The notes beneath the pieces are model-generated. The model had not been told where the DNA came from. It was given only the letters and a program-made list of their open reading frames with translations, and made no database searches. This document shows, in pieces, positions 8,751 to 18,167 of a stretch of 64,000 nucleotides of DNA. The first letter of the stretch is position 1. Every line of letters begins with the position of its first letter. The translations under genes were made by a program, and so were the position numbers. This DNA comes from Cryobacterium algoricola (GTDB lineage: Bacteria > Actinomycetota > Actinomycetes > Actinomycetales > Microbacteriaceae). Where the stretch lies: the NCBI RefSeq assembly GCF_004402485.1, contig NZ_SOFG01000009.1, positions 140,247 through 204,246 of the forward strand, given 5' to 3'.

Positions 8751-9200
8751 ACAGATTGACTGCCTTCTCTTGCATGTCAGCCGCCGCCAGGCCGGGGGGA
8801 TTCGTTCGAGGGACGCTCAGACGCCGAGCGTCAGCTCGGTCAGCTATGAAGCGGCCAAGCCGGGCACCGAGGGCAACCACCGCGCCCGCTCATGGACAAG
8901 GCCTGCATCGTGGCCGTGCCTGAGTGCATCCCGTCCTTGCCCGCAGAAATCGTCAGTGCGCCGGCCCGTCGCACCGTGGGGGTCACCCCCGGTCTGTCGG
9001 TGTGCGGTAGGCGGACCCCGAACGAGCACTCCGGCGCTGTTGCGGCGTTCGTCGCCGTCAAAGGCCCTCGGTGTCGCGTTTACCCTGCCCGAGATTATGC
9101 CCGATGACCGGGGGTCAAATGCAACACTGCCAGCCGCCGACGCATGCATTCACCCGGTCCAGCCTGGTAGTGGGCAAGCGCTGACCCTTCCCACCGCAGA
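8751..9200. other. stretch without a recognisable gene
   Basis: About 450 bases between the HEPN-type gene and the end of the conjugation operon. Both strands have open frames of 70-100 codons, but none shows a family motif, ribosome site or plausible hydrophobicity. It probably marks the seam between cargo and backbone. Confidence 0.5.
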
Positions 9201-9779
9201 TCATGGCGAGTCGGCTCGAGCGTAGAAGTCGTCCTCGGCCTCGCGGCGCCTGGCGACATCGTCCACGACGAATTGCACGAAGTCCTCTTCACGATCGCTG
9301 ATGACGATGTCCTCGACGGCGTCCGTGGGCGTTTCGCCTGGCCAGGCGGTTTGGCGGGTCGGTCGGTCGCGCTCGAGCCGTGTGCCCGATGTGGCCACCC
9401 AGTCGTGGAGGCGTTGGCGGGCGTCGGCGAAGTCGCGGTGCCAGCCGAATGGGGCGGAACCGTGTTGGTCGGGGTCGTAGGCACAGAGCCAGTGCAGGTG
9501 TAACGCGGAGAGTTCCCAGACGAGTTCGGGGTGGCGGTGCCAGAAGGGTGGCACGACGGATGCCGGAAGTCCGTAGGTCCGTCGGAGCCAGTGCACCCAC
9601 TTGTTGAGTTCGATCCATTCGACCTCGGCTTCCTCAGCGGTGAGCAGGTTCCAGTTGATTGGATGCGGCGGCTCAGGTGTGAGTGGATCGAGATCGTCGA
9701 ATGAGTTCTCATCGAATACGTTCTCGTGGATGGGGGCGTCGAGATCGTCGGGTTCCCACCCGGTTAGGGGCTCGGCCAT
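9201..9779 (-). CDS. DUF4913 domain protein of conjugative elements
   Basis: A 192-residue protein with an acidic, probably flexible N-terminus and a DUF4913-type core: VEWIELNKWVHWLRRTYGLP, VVPPFWHRHPELVWELSAL, a Trp/His-rich WHRDFADARQRLHDW segment. The family is common in actinobacterial plasmids and integrative elements, near the coupling protein and SSB; its biochemical role is unknown. It is the last gene of the long minus-strand transfer operon, 7 bases after ssb, so it is certainly cotranscribed. Interaction with the relaxosome or with SSB is plausible but unproven. Confidence 0.75.
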   Translation of the reverse strand: MAEPLTGWEPDDLDAPIHENVFDENSFDDLDPLTPEPPHPINWNLLTAEEAEVEWIELNKWVHWLRRTYGLPASVVPPFWHRHPELVWELSALHLHWLCAYDPDQHGSAPFGWHRDFADARQRLHDWVATSGTRLERDRPTRQTAWPGETPTDAVEDIVISDREEDFVQFVVDDVARRREAEDDFYARADSP

Positions 9780-9786
9780 CGCGGCT

Positions 9787-10245
9787 TCATCTTCCCATTA
9801 CGGCCGCACCGCTGCGGGCGGGCCCGGCCAATTGAGCCGTGACTCTTTGCGCGCCTGGTGTATCTCGCTCGGCGCCCGCGACTGAGCGGTGGGTTCGGTC
9901 GACGCGATAGTCGGTGCGCGCTAGGTCGTGGCCGATCTTCTTCGCAACGAACTCCTCGCGGTCGATCAGTTCTCCGTCGCGCTCAACTTGAAAGGTGCGG
10001 ACGTAGCCCTCGGCGACGAAACTGTCGCCTTTCGCGAATCGGGTGAGCGCGCGGTCGGCGGTGGCGCGGTATGCGACGAGGTCGTGGAAGCTCGGCTCGA
10101 GCACGGTGAAGTCGCCGTTGCCCTCGCGGCGGAAGTGCGGCTGGCCGATGCGCACGTAGAGGCGGGTGTCGCCGTTCTCGGTGACCGAACGCTGCGGTTC
10201 CGAGGCGATGAAGCCGGACAGCGACTGTTGGGTGTGAAGTGCCAT
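9787..10245 (-). CDS. ssb: single-stranded DNA-binding protein (element copy)
   Basis: A 152-residue OB-fold SSB expected to coat the transferred single strand or replication intermediates. Seen: MALHTQQSLSGFIASEPQ start strand, GDTRLYVRIGQ, FHDLVAYRATADRALTRFAKGDSFVAEGYV (the conserved second half of the fold), then a variable tail without the canonical acidic DDDIPF tip of chromosomal SSB, as often in plasmid copies. ATG at 10245 has a very strong ribosome site (AGGAGGTCAAG). It lies between the coupling protein and the DUF4913 gene in the transfer operon. Confidence 0.85.
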   Translation of the reverse strand: MALHTQQSLSGFIASEPQRSVTENGDTRLYVRIGQPHFRREGNGDFTVLEPSFHDLVAYRATADRALTRFAKGDSFVAEGYVRTFQVERDGELIDREEFVAKKIGHDLARTDYRVDRTHRSVAGAERDTPGAQRVTAQLAGPARSGAAVMGR

Positions 10246-10415
10246 GGGACTTGACCTCCTGTGATCGGGCGGATCGTCGTGATCCGCGCTCACTACGAGG
10301 TGCGCCGAGCGATCCACGGTGCACGTGCTGAGGCGAGTGCTTCGGCCTCGCATTCACCGGTTCGCGATGACGAGTTGGAGCGCGGGTTGTGGGCCGGCAA
10401 GGCCACGCCGTCTCA

Positions 10416-12242
10416 CTAACTCGGATGCTCCGCGGTCTCCGCTTGCTCGGTCGGCCGCGTCAGCTCGTCGTGAATCGGCGCTCGCATCCACTGTTCGATC
10501 TCCTCCCGGTTCGCGCGCAGCTCCTTGGCGTCGGGGCGTCCGGTCCACATTCGGAGGCTTGCGACGACCGGCGGAGCTGCGCGGAGCATGATCAGACCGG
10601 TGCCGAAAGGGAGGGTGCGAATGGTGTCGGGCGGCATGATCGCGACGCGCCGGATCGAGCGCTGAGACGAGCGTGAGCCGCGGTCACCGATCGTCGTAGA
10701 GTCGGTCGGTTCGTCGCGATCGCCAATGAGAGTCGAGAGGTCCTGGAGGTCCCGGGAGTTGGATCCTCCGCCGAGCACGATCTTCACGATCGAGGAGTCC
10801 CAGATGGTGCCGGCCGCGTTGTCGCTCCATTTCGTGCGGGCCTGCGCGAGGGATTGCAGCACGGGCATGGTTGTGATGCCGGTGCCGCCGCCTTCGGCCA
10901 TGAGATTAGGGAGCGAGGGAAGCGGGGCGAGGTTTCCGATCTCGTCGAGCGCCAGGAGCAGGGGCGGGTCAAGGCGTGCGCCCGCGCTGCGTGCTGCGAT
11001 GCGGCGGGCAGTCTCGACGAGGTCTTCCACGAGCGCGGAGACCAGGGCGGCAGAATTGTTGGAGCCTGCGCCGGTGGCGAGGAGGTACAGGGTGCCGTTG
11101 CCTCGCAAGAACGCTTCAGGGTCGAACCCTTCGCCCTCGCCCGGCGAGACGGCATCCAGCACTCGTGGATCCGCCAGTGCACCCAGCGAGAGGGAGACGC
11201 CCTGCCAGATGGAGTCGCGGGTGCGGGGGTCGGCCTCGAGCATTGCTTGCAGGGAGTCGCCCCAACCTATGGCCGCGCCCGGAGTGCTAAGCAGGATGGA
11301 GACCGCGTCGTGGGCGGCGGCCGGGTCGAGGGTCCAGCGGAACAGTTCGGCGGGTGGGCACTGGTCGAGTGCTGCTGCGTGGAGCAGCGATTGGAGGGCG
11401 GTGCGGGTTTTTGCCTCCCAGAATCCGCCGCCGTCGACACCGCCGGCGGCCAGCCCGGTTCCGGCTGCAAGCCCGGCCGCGCGGATCATCGCGGTGAGAG
11501 GGTCTTCGCAGCCGCGGATCGGTGACCAGCGCAGTCCTACTGGGATGCCCGGCGCCAGTTGTTGGGGATCGAAGACCGCGACGGGGCCGATCCGCTGTCG
11601 TGCGCGGAGTGTGGTGGTGAGGTTGTCGGGGCGGGTGGAGGTGGTCACGACGGGGCCGGGGGCGTCGAGGATGGCGTTGATCACGATGTGGGCTCCCTTA
11701 CCGGAGCGGGGCGGGCCGATCACCAGGATCGAGTCCTCGACGCTCGCCCAGACCGTGGTGCCGCGGGATCGGCCGATCCGATAGCCGACGTCACGGGGGC
11801 CGGCGTGCGTCAGGGAGGGCCGCAGGTGCAGCGCGCGCTTCATCAGTGCCGACCGCGAGGCGGCGCGTGCCACCTCGGAGCGGGTTGCGAGGCCGGGGAT
11901 GCGGTGCGGGTCGGCCTTGGCGGTGCGGGCCGTGGTGCTGAGCATCCGCCACAACCAGAGCGCTGCTGCCGCAGCCAGACAGATCAGCAGGATCGCCGTG
12001 AGCCAATACGCGACGGGGCTGAGGCCCGGTGCCTGCAGGGCCGCCGACGGATGCCCAGGCTCGAGCAGAACGGCGAGCCCGGCTTCTGGCCCGCCCGCGG
12101 GTTGCACACTGCCCGTCGCCCACGCAGCGACGGCACCCGCAACTCGAAGCAGGAGAGCAAACAACGCCGTGCCGATCAGGAGTCCAATGCCGACGTTGGC
12201 GAGTTCATCGCCGAGCGTGCCTTGCGGTCGCGGTGTGCTCAT
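10416..12242 (-). CDS. type IV coupling protein (VirD4/TraG-like)
   Basis: A 608-residue membrane ATPase that brings the DNA substrate to the conjugation channel. Seen: two N-terminal membrane helices (VGIGLLIGTALFALLLRVAG, and PVAYWLTAILLICLAAAAAL), Walker A GPPRSGKG near 180, Walker B LLLALDEIGNLAPLPSL near 415, followed by GGTGITTMPVLQSLAQARTK, which is the TraG/TraM-recognition C-terminal domain. Length and order fit actinobacterial coupling proteins. It lies 29 bases downstream of dprA and upstream of ssb. It is the strongest evidence that the element is, or was, conjugative by a type IV system rather than by a TraB translocase. Confidence 0.92.
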   Translation of the reverse strand: MSTPRPQGTLGDELANVGIGLLIGTALFALLLRVAGAVAAWATGSVQPAGGPEAGLAVLLEPGHPSAALQAPGLSPVAYWLTAILLICLAAAAALWLWRMLSTTARTAKADPHRIPGLATRSEVARAASRSALMKRALHLRPSLTHAGPRDVGYRIGRSRGTTVWASVEDSILVIGPPRSGKGAHIVINAILDAPGPVVTTSTRPDNLTTTLRARQRIGPVAVFDPQQLAPGIPVGLRWSPIRGCEDPLTAMIRAAGLAAGTGLAAGGVDGGGFWEAKTRTALQSLLHAAALDQCPPAELFRWTLDPAAAHDAVSILLSTPGAAIGWGDSLQAMLEADPRTRDSIWQGVSLSLGALADPRVLDAVSPGEGEGFDPEAFLRGNGTLYLLATGAGSNNSAALVSALVEDLVETARRIAARSAGARLDPPLLLALDEIGNLAPLPSLPNLMAEGGGTGITTMPVLQSLAQARTKWSDNAAGTIWDSSIVKIVLGGGSNSRDLQDLSTLIGDRDEPTDSTTIGDRGSRSSQRSIRRVAIMPPDTIRTLPFGTGLIMLRAAPPVVASLRMWTGRPDAKELRANREEIEQWMRAPIHDELTRPTEQAETAEHPS

Positions 12243-12271
12243 GAATGCTGCTTCCGTTCGGTGGAGGTCCG

Positions 12272-13264
12272 TTAGAACCGCAGGTCCGGTCCGGTCCGGC
12301 TAAATCGTCTGGTGGGGGAGTAGGCGAAGGTACGGTCGCCGGAGAAGCCGGCGGTGGAGTCCAGCAGGTCCGTCACGTCCTGTGCGTCGACGACCAGGCT
12401 TGCGATGCCTTCCTGGATCAGCCGATGGCATCCGGCACTTGCCGCGCTCGTGACCGAGCCGGGAACGGCGCCGACCGGGCGACCGAGAGAGTGAGCCTGT
12501 CCTGCGACGTTGAGGGAGCCGGAGCGATGTCCCGCTTCGACGACGACCGTCGCGCCGGAGAGGGCGGCGAGGATGCGGTTGCGTTGGAGGAAACGCCACC
12601 GCGTCGGCGCGGAACCGGGCGGGAGCTCGCTGACGAGTAGGCCGCCGCTGTGCTCGATGCGTTCGAAGAGCTGCTCGTGGCCGGTCGGGTAGAGCCGGTC
12701 GAGCCCGCTGGCGAGCACGGCGACCGTCGAGCCGGGATAGGCCACGGTGGCCGCCCGGTGCGCTGCGCCGTCGATGCCGTAGGCGCCCCCGGAGAGGATG
12801 ACGCGGCCCTGGGAGGCGAGTTCTGAGGCAAGCTCGGTCGCCACCTGGCTGCCATACGCGGTCGCGGCACGGGCACCGACGATGGTGACTCGACCGGGGA
12901 GCGGAGTCGAGATCCGGCCGGGGTCGCCCTTGAGCCAGAGCGCGATCGGTGCGCTCGCACCGAGTTGTTGTAGCTCTCCGGGCCAGTCGATGTCCTCAGG
13001 GGTCAGCAGCTGTAGTTCGTGGCGATCCATGTCCGCCCGGATCCGGTCGATCTGTCCCGGGTTGATTCGGGGGGCCATCCGTCTTCGCCAGAGCTCGCCC
13101 TCGGCGGGGTCGACGCCGTTGGGCAGTCGAACGCCCGAGGTGATCAGCTCCACTGTCTCCGTGGCACCGAGCCGGGCGACGAGTGTTCCCGTGACGATGT
13201 CCCCGGGCTCGGACAGCGCGGCGAGCATCATCCTCGCTTCTTGTTCGTTCAGGCTTTCAGCCAT
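12272..13264 (-). CDS. dprA: DprA-like DNA-processing protein
   Basis: A 330-residue DprA/Smf protein that would bind incoming single-stranded DNA and load recombinase. Seen: an N-terminal helical region (about 1-100) and the Rossmann core with VTIVGARAATAYGSQVA, ILSGGAYGIDGAAHRAA (the conserved SGxAxGID-type motif), LASGLDRLYPTGHEQLF and VSELPPGSAPTRWRFLQRN. ATG at 13264 has the ribosome site GAGGAGG at good spacing; the frame upstream is open but antisense to virB4-region sequence and not used. Its place inside the transfer operon suggests processing of transferred strands in the recipient. Confidence 0.88.
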   Translation of the reverse strand: MAESLNEQEARMMLAALSEPGDIVTGTLVARLGATETVELITSGVRLPNGVDPAEGELWRRRMAPRINPGQIDRIRADMDRHELQLLTPEDIDWPGELQQLGASAPIALWLKGDPGRISTPLPGRVTIVGARAATAYGSQVATELASELASQGRVILSGGAYGIDGAAHRAATVAYPGSTVAVLASGLDRLYPTGHEQLFERIEHSGGLLVSELPPGSAPTRWRFLQRNRILAALSGATVVVEAGHRSGSLNVAGQAHSLGRPVGAVPGSVTSAASAGCHRLIQEGIASLVVDAQDVTDLLDSTAGFSGDRTFAYSPTRRFSRTGPDLRF

Positions 13265-13326
13265 GGCAAAGCCTCCTCGTTCTGAGTGGAAGGTGCGCCG
13301 CGGGTCCCGCACCCCGGTTACTGTTC

Positions 13327-14877
13327 TCAGGCCATCTGGCCTGAGGTCATCCGGGCGGTGGTGTCGAAGAGGGCAAGTTCGTCGGGGTGCAGTTGGTGCT
13401 GCACGACGAAGCTGCGATCCTTCACCCGCCAGAGGCCCTGGCCGACGCCGAGAACCGGGAGCAGCTTCTGCTCGGTTCGGCTGAGCCCGAGGGCAGTTGC
13501 GGTCGATCCAAGCTGGTCCGGTTCCTGGCGATAGACGATGCGAGTCTCCGCGTTCGCGAGCAGTGACGAGGCGAGCGCACGCATCGCAGACCCCGAGTCG
13601 CCGACATTGTCGAGGTCGGAAAGCTTGTGGAAGATGAGCATGTTCGCGATCCCGAAGTGCCGGGCCAGGCGCCACTGGGCATCCATCCGGCGCAGCAGGG
13701 CCGGATACGCCATCAGCCGCCAGGCCTCGTCGTAGATCACCCACCGCTGGCCACCGGCCGGATCGGCGAGCGCGGCCTCCATCCACGCCGAGGAGCACGT
13801 CATCAGCACCGAGATCAGGGTCGAGTTCTCGGCCACCCGCGACAGGTCAAGCGAGACCATCGGTAGCGACGGGTCGAAGCGCACGGTGGATGGGCCGTCG
13901 AAGAGCCCAGCGAGGTCGCCGGCCACCAGGCGTCGCAGCGCATGGCCGACGAGACGCCCATCTTGCGCGAGTCGACCCTCGTCGTCGTGGGGGTTGGGAG
14001 CGAGGATGCGATCCACCACCATGGGCAGGATTGGCACCTCGGCGCTGCGAACCGCATCCGTCAGGGCGAGGTCGATGGCCGTGTGCTCAAGCGGGCTCAG
14101 GGGGCGATCGAGCACGGTCTCGGCGAGCGCTCCAATCAGGTCGCGACGCCTCGCGGCCAGCAGCGCCGCCCACTCGGCGTTCGACGCGGATGCCGCCCGG
14201 TGGCCCTCGTCGAGCGGATTCAGCCTGTTGCGGAGTCCGTGGCCGAGGATGATGGCTTTGCCGCCGACGGCCTCGGCTACGGCGGTGTGCTCGCCCTTCG
14301 GGTCGCCGGGCACGTAGACGCGCCGGCCGAAGGGGAGCGAGCGGGTGTAGAGCGACTTCGCCAGCGAAGACTTGCCGGAGCCGACAATGCCGGCGAGGAC
14401 AACGTTCGGAGCGGTGAGCATCCCCTGTTGGTAGAGCACCCAGGGGTCGTAGACGAAGGCGCCACCGGAGTAGAGGTCCTGTCCGACGAAGACGCCGGCC
14501 GAGCCGAGGCCGGCCTCGGCCAGAAACGGGTAGTGGCCAGAGAGGGTCGCCGAGGTGTCCTGGTGCTTCGGGAGCCGGAGTCGCCCAGGCACCCGTAGCT
14601 GTGCGGGACCCGACTCGCCTGCGGCCGGAAGGTAGGCCGCCGAGCGCGCCTCGTCGCGTTCAGCATGCCAACGGGCGCGCGCCTCGACCTGCTTAGTTTT
14701 CCGGGCATCCGCTTCGATCTTCGCTGCTGCTAGCTTGCGGGCGCGACGGTCGCGGCGGAGCTCGCCGTGCGGTTCGACCAGCGTGGCCGTGTGCAGCCGT
14801 TCGTTCGCACCTGCGCTTTTCACAGCGAGACCGTCTGTCCAGCCAAATTCGCTGATCGGCCCGGCCGGACGACCCAC
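13327..14877 (-). CDS. VirB4-type conjugation ATPase
   Basis: A 516-residue ATPase powering pilus/channel assembly. Seen: a charged coiled-coil-prone N-terminus (RRDRRARKLAAAKIEADARK), Walker A LAGIVGSGKSSLAKSL near 160, GDPKGEH, Walker B RWVIYDEAWRLMAYP near 365, and FGIANMLIFHKLSDLD with the conserved C-terminal segment of VirB4/TraC proteins. The usual N-terminal VirB4 domain is missing, which suits actinobacterial systems where SCO6880 (15307-16773) provides it as a separate protein. GTG start at 14877, overlapping the preceding gene by 58 bases. Confidence 0.88.
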   Translation of the reverse strand: MGRPAGPISEFGWTDGLAVKSAGANERLHTATLVEPHGELRRDRRARKLAAAKIEADARKTKQVEARARWHAERDEARSAAYLPAAGESGPAQLRVPGRLRLPKHQDTSATLSGHYPFLAEAGLGSAGVFVGQDLYSGGAFVYDPWVLYQQGMLTAPNVVLAGIVGSGKSSLAKSLYTRSLPFGRRVYVPGDPKGEHTAVAEAVGGKAIILGHGLRNRLNPLDEGHRAASASNAEWAALLAARRRDLIGALAETVLDRPLSPLEHTAIDLALTDAVRSAEVPILPMVVDRILAPNPHDDEGRLAQDGRLVGHALRRLVAGDLAGLFDGPSTVRFDPSLPMVSLDLSRVAENSTLISVLMTCSSAWMEAALADPAGGQRWVIYDEAWRLMAYPALLRRMDAQWRLARHFGIANMLIFHKLSDLDNVGDSGSAMRALASSLLANAETRIVYRQEPDQLGSTATALGLSRTEQKLLPVLGVGQGLWRVKDRSFVVQHQLHPDELALFDTTARMTSGQMA

Positions 14878-15263
14878 GGGTCGGAAACGTCCGTGCGCGC
14901 TCGAACAGCCTCCCTGGCTGTGCCTCCGGGTGCCGCCGGGACGGTCTCCAGTTCAGATTCAAGCGGATGCCGCCGCAGGAGAGAGACGTACCGGAACCGA
15001 GTGCTGTACGTCAGCGCGTACGGCGAGCCGTCGTCCTCGACGATCGTGTCGGTCGATCCGGCCGGGATGCGGTCGTAGACATACCCGTTCGTGAGTGCGG
15101 CATCCGTCGTTTCATCGCCGTGGTCCCATTGCTGCAAATACTCGAAGGCGGTGGTGGCTCCGCTGCGGTCGATGAGGCCGAGCGCCTCCGTGGCTTGCTT
15201 TCCCTGCAGGAAGGTCACGCTGATCCAACGGGATGCGGGTGTTGTTATGGGTTCGTCGAACAT
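14820..15263 (-). CDS. conserved hypothetical protein of the transfer operon
   Basis: A 147-residue soluble protein beginning MFDEPITTPASRWISVTFLQ. It contains EYLQQWDHGDETTDAA and a basic, Tyr-rich segment (YALTYSTRFRYVSLLRR) and has no membrane helix. Proteins of this size at this place, between SCO6880 and VirB4, recur in actinobacterial conjugative elements, but I do not know a function. ATG at 15263 is preceded by TGGAGACGAC, a good ribosome site. The 58-base overlap with virB4 implies coupled expression. Confidence 0.6.
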   Translation of the reverse strand: MFDEPITTPASRWISVTFLQGKQATEALGLIDRSGATTAFEYLQQWDHGDETTDAALTNGYVYDRIPAGSTDTIVEDDGSPYALTYSTRFRYVSLLRRHPLESELETVPAAPGGTAREAVRARTDVSDPWVVRPGRSANLAGQTVSL

Positions 15264-15306
15264 GTCGTCTCCAATCCGGTAGTTGCGCAGGATAGGTGCG
15301 CACAGC

Positions 15307-16773
15307 TCACACGCTGCGGCACAGCGGGAGCGCCGCGGCGGTGAAGGCTTGTGCTTGTTGGCCGACGAGCCGGCGTGTTTCGCAGGATGCCTGGATGGCG
15401 GCCTGCTCGATCGACGACACCGCGGCGTCGAGCTCGTCGACCGTGGGAGCGGTCACGCAGACGAGACCAGTCGTGTGCAGCACCCCGTGGCCGGCGGTCA
15501 GGTCTGCCTCCTGGTTGAGCAGGTCGTCGTATTCTGCGGTCGCACCAGCATCCTCGATCTGGCCGATGCGTCGGCGCTGGTGGGCGTCGCTGATTAGCTC
15601 GGTCTTCTTCTTGCGCAGATCGCGTGCTGCCTGATCCGCGCGCACGGGCAGGTAGTGCAGGGATACCGTGCGGAGGATGCCATTAGTGAACACCAGAGGG
15701 GAGAGGAAGCCGGGGAACACCTGTGACCTGGGCCATTCGCTGATCCACAACACGGCATGGAAGGCACTGTCCGTACGGAGCCCATCCCAGCTCTCCGCCA
15801 CGGCAACCGGCCCGGCGGTGGCCAGCGAGCGCCCGATGTCTGGATGCCGCTCCAGGTCGACGCCCACGGCGGGGTCGTAGGCAGTGCGCAATATCATCGC
15901 AAGCTCGTCGGCGGTGAGCCAGCCGCCGATAGTGAGGTCCGCTGAGCGCAGCGCCCCGGTCAGCGCTGTCATTTCCTGGCGGAGAACAGTGGCCGCGCCG
16001 CGCATGCCACCGCCCTGTGTGCGCACTTGACGGGATGCCGCAGTGAGATCCAGGGAGAGAGCGATCGTCGTCGCGTGGCGTTCACCGGCGGGCCCTGCGC
16101 GCTCAATGAGATCGCGATAGGTGGTTGCGGCCCAACCTTCGTCCTTGATGCCCTGCCGCTCCCACCAGTCGGCCAGTCCAGTGCCGGAATCGGGCAGCGT
16201 TCGTTCCGACACCTGCACCCGCGAGATTCGCCCCGACCGGCACGCCCCGGCCAGTACTCGCCCCCACCCCACCACTCGCCGATATTGCTCTGCCGGGTCA
16301 AGCAGGGCGAACGCTGGGTGCGACACCGCGACGACTGCGGTCAAGGTTCGCGCGTGCGGGTCGTGGATCATGACCGCCCCGGACTCTGGATCGTTCCACT
16401 CTCGGAGCGCGGCCGCGTCGCCCGGAAGCGACAAGGTACCAACTGGGCGCGGCCGGACGATGCGGCGCCGGTACGTGAGCTGATCGTGGGCGGCACGCCA
16501 CATCCAACGGCACCCGATCGGCGCCCACTCGACGACCTTTCGGCCGCCGATCGGGATGCCGGCGACCAACGCCGCGGAGCCCCACACCGGGCTCGTCCAC
16601 ACGATGCCGGAGGTGCCCGCCGTGTAAAGCGCGGCGACAAGGGTGAACGTACCGACAGACAGAGCGATCAGTTGTGGCACCGAGAGCCCAAGCAAGATGC
16701 CTCTTTTGGTCAGTCGCGAGAACTGCCCCGGCGCAAGCTGGTACTCCGCGGGGTGCTTATCCGTGTCCATCAC
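15307..16773 (-). CDS. SCO6880-family conjugation protein (PrgI/VirB3-VirB4 N-domain like)
   Basis: A 488-residue protein with two membrane helices near the N-terminus (GILLGLSVPQLIALSVGTFT; SPVWGSAALVAGIPIG), as in PrgI/TcpE-type proteins, then a large soluble domain resembling the N-terminal part of VirB4 (TAVVAVSHPAFALLDPAEQY; ALSLDLTAASRQVRTQGGGM). It should work with the VirB4 ATPase and TrbL at the membrane. Its start overlaps the TrbL stop by one base (TAGTG), with an ATG one codon on. Family assignment is good; the mechanistic role is inferred from domain similarity. Confidence 0.8.
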   Translation of the reverse strand: MMDTDKHPAEYQLAPGQFSRLTKRGILLGLSVPQLIALSVGTFTLVAALYTAGTSGIVWTSPVWGSAALVAGIPIGGRKVVEWAPIGCRWMWRAAHDQLTYRRRIVRPRPVGTLSLPGDAAALREWNDPESGAVMIHDPHARTLTAVVAVSHPAFALLDPAEQYRRVVGWGRVLAGACRSGRISRVQVSERTLPDSGTGLADWWERQGIKDEGWAATTYRDLIERAGPAGERHATTIALSLDLTAASRQVRTQGGGMRGAATVLRQEMTALTGALRSADLTIGGWLTADELAMILRTAYDPAVGVDLERHPDIGRSLATAGPVAVAESWDGLRTDSAFHAVLWISEWPRSQVFPGFLSPLVFTNGILRTVSLHYLPVRADQAARDLRKKKTELISDAHQRRRIGQIEDAGATAEYDDLLNQEADLTAGHGVLHTTGLVCVTAPTVDELDAAVSSIEQAAIQASCETRRLVGQQAQAFTAAALPLCRSV

Positions 16774-18137
16774 TACGCGCCCTTCCCAATTCGTTCGCCT
16801 GCGGGCAACGCCGGTCCGCCTGGTGAAGCGGATGCTCGCGCTGGCCGATAGGTCGACCGAGGTGTACTGGGTATGGCGGTGTCGCCAGCGGATTGCGAGT
16901 GCTCATCCGCTGTCTGACCCACCCCGCGGCCGGCCTTCGGGCCAGCCTGCGCGGTGGCGCCGACGACCGCCGCGCCCACGGCGACACCCGCTGTGGCCAC
17001 TCCCGCCCCGGCACCCGCGGCCGCGCCGGCCGGGGCAGACCCGCCCACACCAGCGCCCGGAGCAGCGCTCGCACCGCCCGACGAAACGGGGCCCGCTCCA
17101 CCGCCGCCCGACACGGCCGCCTGCGCCGAGCCGCCACGCGCCGACTTCCCGTTCCCGCCGTCGCCGCTCGGGCCCAGAATCTTCTTGGCGCCTTCGGTCA
17201 TCGGTGAACTGGGCACCGGCACGGGCCGATTCAGCGCGGACTTCGCCTCCTGCTCACTCGACATCGCGTGGTACATGTCCACCCCTACGAAGTTGAGGAA
17301 CTTATACGTGATGTATGGCGCGAAGGCGGCGATGAACATCAACACGATCCCGGCGATCGGATCACTCACGGACGCCAGATCCGCATCGATCGGAGCCGAC
17401 ACCTGCGCGACAGCGACCAGGAAGATCACGACGAGCACCAGCTTCGACAAGATCAGGGCGATCACGAACGCGACCCATTTCGAAAACCATCCCTTGGCGG
17501 CTTCCCAGGTCGCGCCGGCGAGCGCGATCGGGCCGAACACGATAGCCACCAGCAGTAGTGCCTTGCGAATGAGCAGGGAGAACCAGACGATCGCCGCTGC
17601 GCTGATCGCGAGCGCGGATAGGAAGATCGTCACGATCGCACCGACTCCGGGGGAGCCGACGTTGATCGCGGTCAGGCCGGCGGGGAGTAGCGCGATGCGG
17701 TCGCCCATCCCTTTCATCGTGTTGCCGCTCGCGGTCACGACTCCGATCGCCAACTGATCGGTGATCTCCAGGAGTAGGCCGGTGATGGTGATGATCACGA
17801 ACGATCCGAGCACCGACTTGGCTACGCCGATCGCGGCTCGGGATAGCGCCGTAGGGTCGCGATGCACGAGCCCGGAGATGAGTTGTAGGCAGAAGAACAC
17901 CAGGGTCACGAACACGGCAACGCCGAAGAGCACGTTGTACACGTGGACATAGGCCGGATCGGTGAGGTCGACGAGCGTGGTCGAATCAAAGGCCGACCAC
18001 ACGGATTCAAAGAGCCACGCTGCGGCTGACCCCATCGACTTGGCAAGCCAGTCGAACGGCGCCGCGACCAACGACGAGGCGCCCTCGCCGACCGTTTGAC
18101 AGACTTCGGCGATCACTGGCACATCGCATACGCTCAT
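16773..18137 (-). CDS. TrbL/VirB6-like channel protein (SCO6881 type)
   Basis: A 454-residue polytopic membrane protein likely to form the inner-membrane pore of the transfer system. Seen: N-terminal MSVCDVPVIAEVCQ, about six hydrophobic segments between 60 and 290 including VYNVLFGVAVFVTLVFFCLQ and LLLVAIVFGPIALAGATWEA (the WEAAKGWFSKWVAF block is typical of TrbL), then a 150-residue Gly/Ala/Ser-rich low-complexity cytoplasmic tail. The tail is unusually repetitive (runs of GAGAG and AAPGAG types). It sits in the expected order between a VirB2-like subunit and SCO6880. Confidence 0.85.
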   Translation of the reverse strand: MSVCDVPVIAEVCQTVGEGASSLVAAPFDWLAKSMGSAAAWLFESVWSAFDSTTLVDLTDPAYVHVYNVLFGVAVFVTLVFFCLQLISGLVHRDPTALSRAAIGVAKSVLGSFVIITITGLLLEITDQLAIGVVTASGNTMKGMGDRIALLPAGLTAINVGSPGVGAIVTIFLSALAISAAAIVWFSLLIRKALLLVAIVFGPIALAGATWEAAKGWFSKWVAFVIALILSKLVLVVIFLVAVAQVSAPIDADLASVSDPIAGIVLMFIAAFAPYITYKFLNFVGVDMYHAMSSEQEAKSALNRPVPVPSSPMTEGAKKILGPSGDGGNGKSARGGSAQAAVSGGGGAGPVSSGGASAAPGAGVGGSAPAGAAAGAGAGVATAGVAVGAAVVGATAQAGPKAGRGVGQTADEHSQSAGDTAIPSTPRSTYRPARASASPGGPALPAGERIGKGA

Positions 18138-18167
18138 CTGTTGTCCCCGCTCGCGTCGGGATCGGGG

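Noticed and set aside
8844..9149. 101-codon minus-strand frame between cargo and conjugation operon
   Set aside because: No motif, ribosome site or neighbour coupling.
10726..11784. 352-codon plus-strand frame
   Set aside because: Exactly antisense to the coupling protein; Ser/Arg/Pro-rich shadow frame without motifs.
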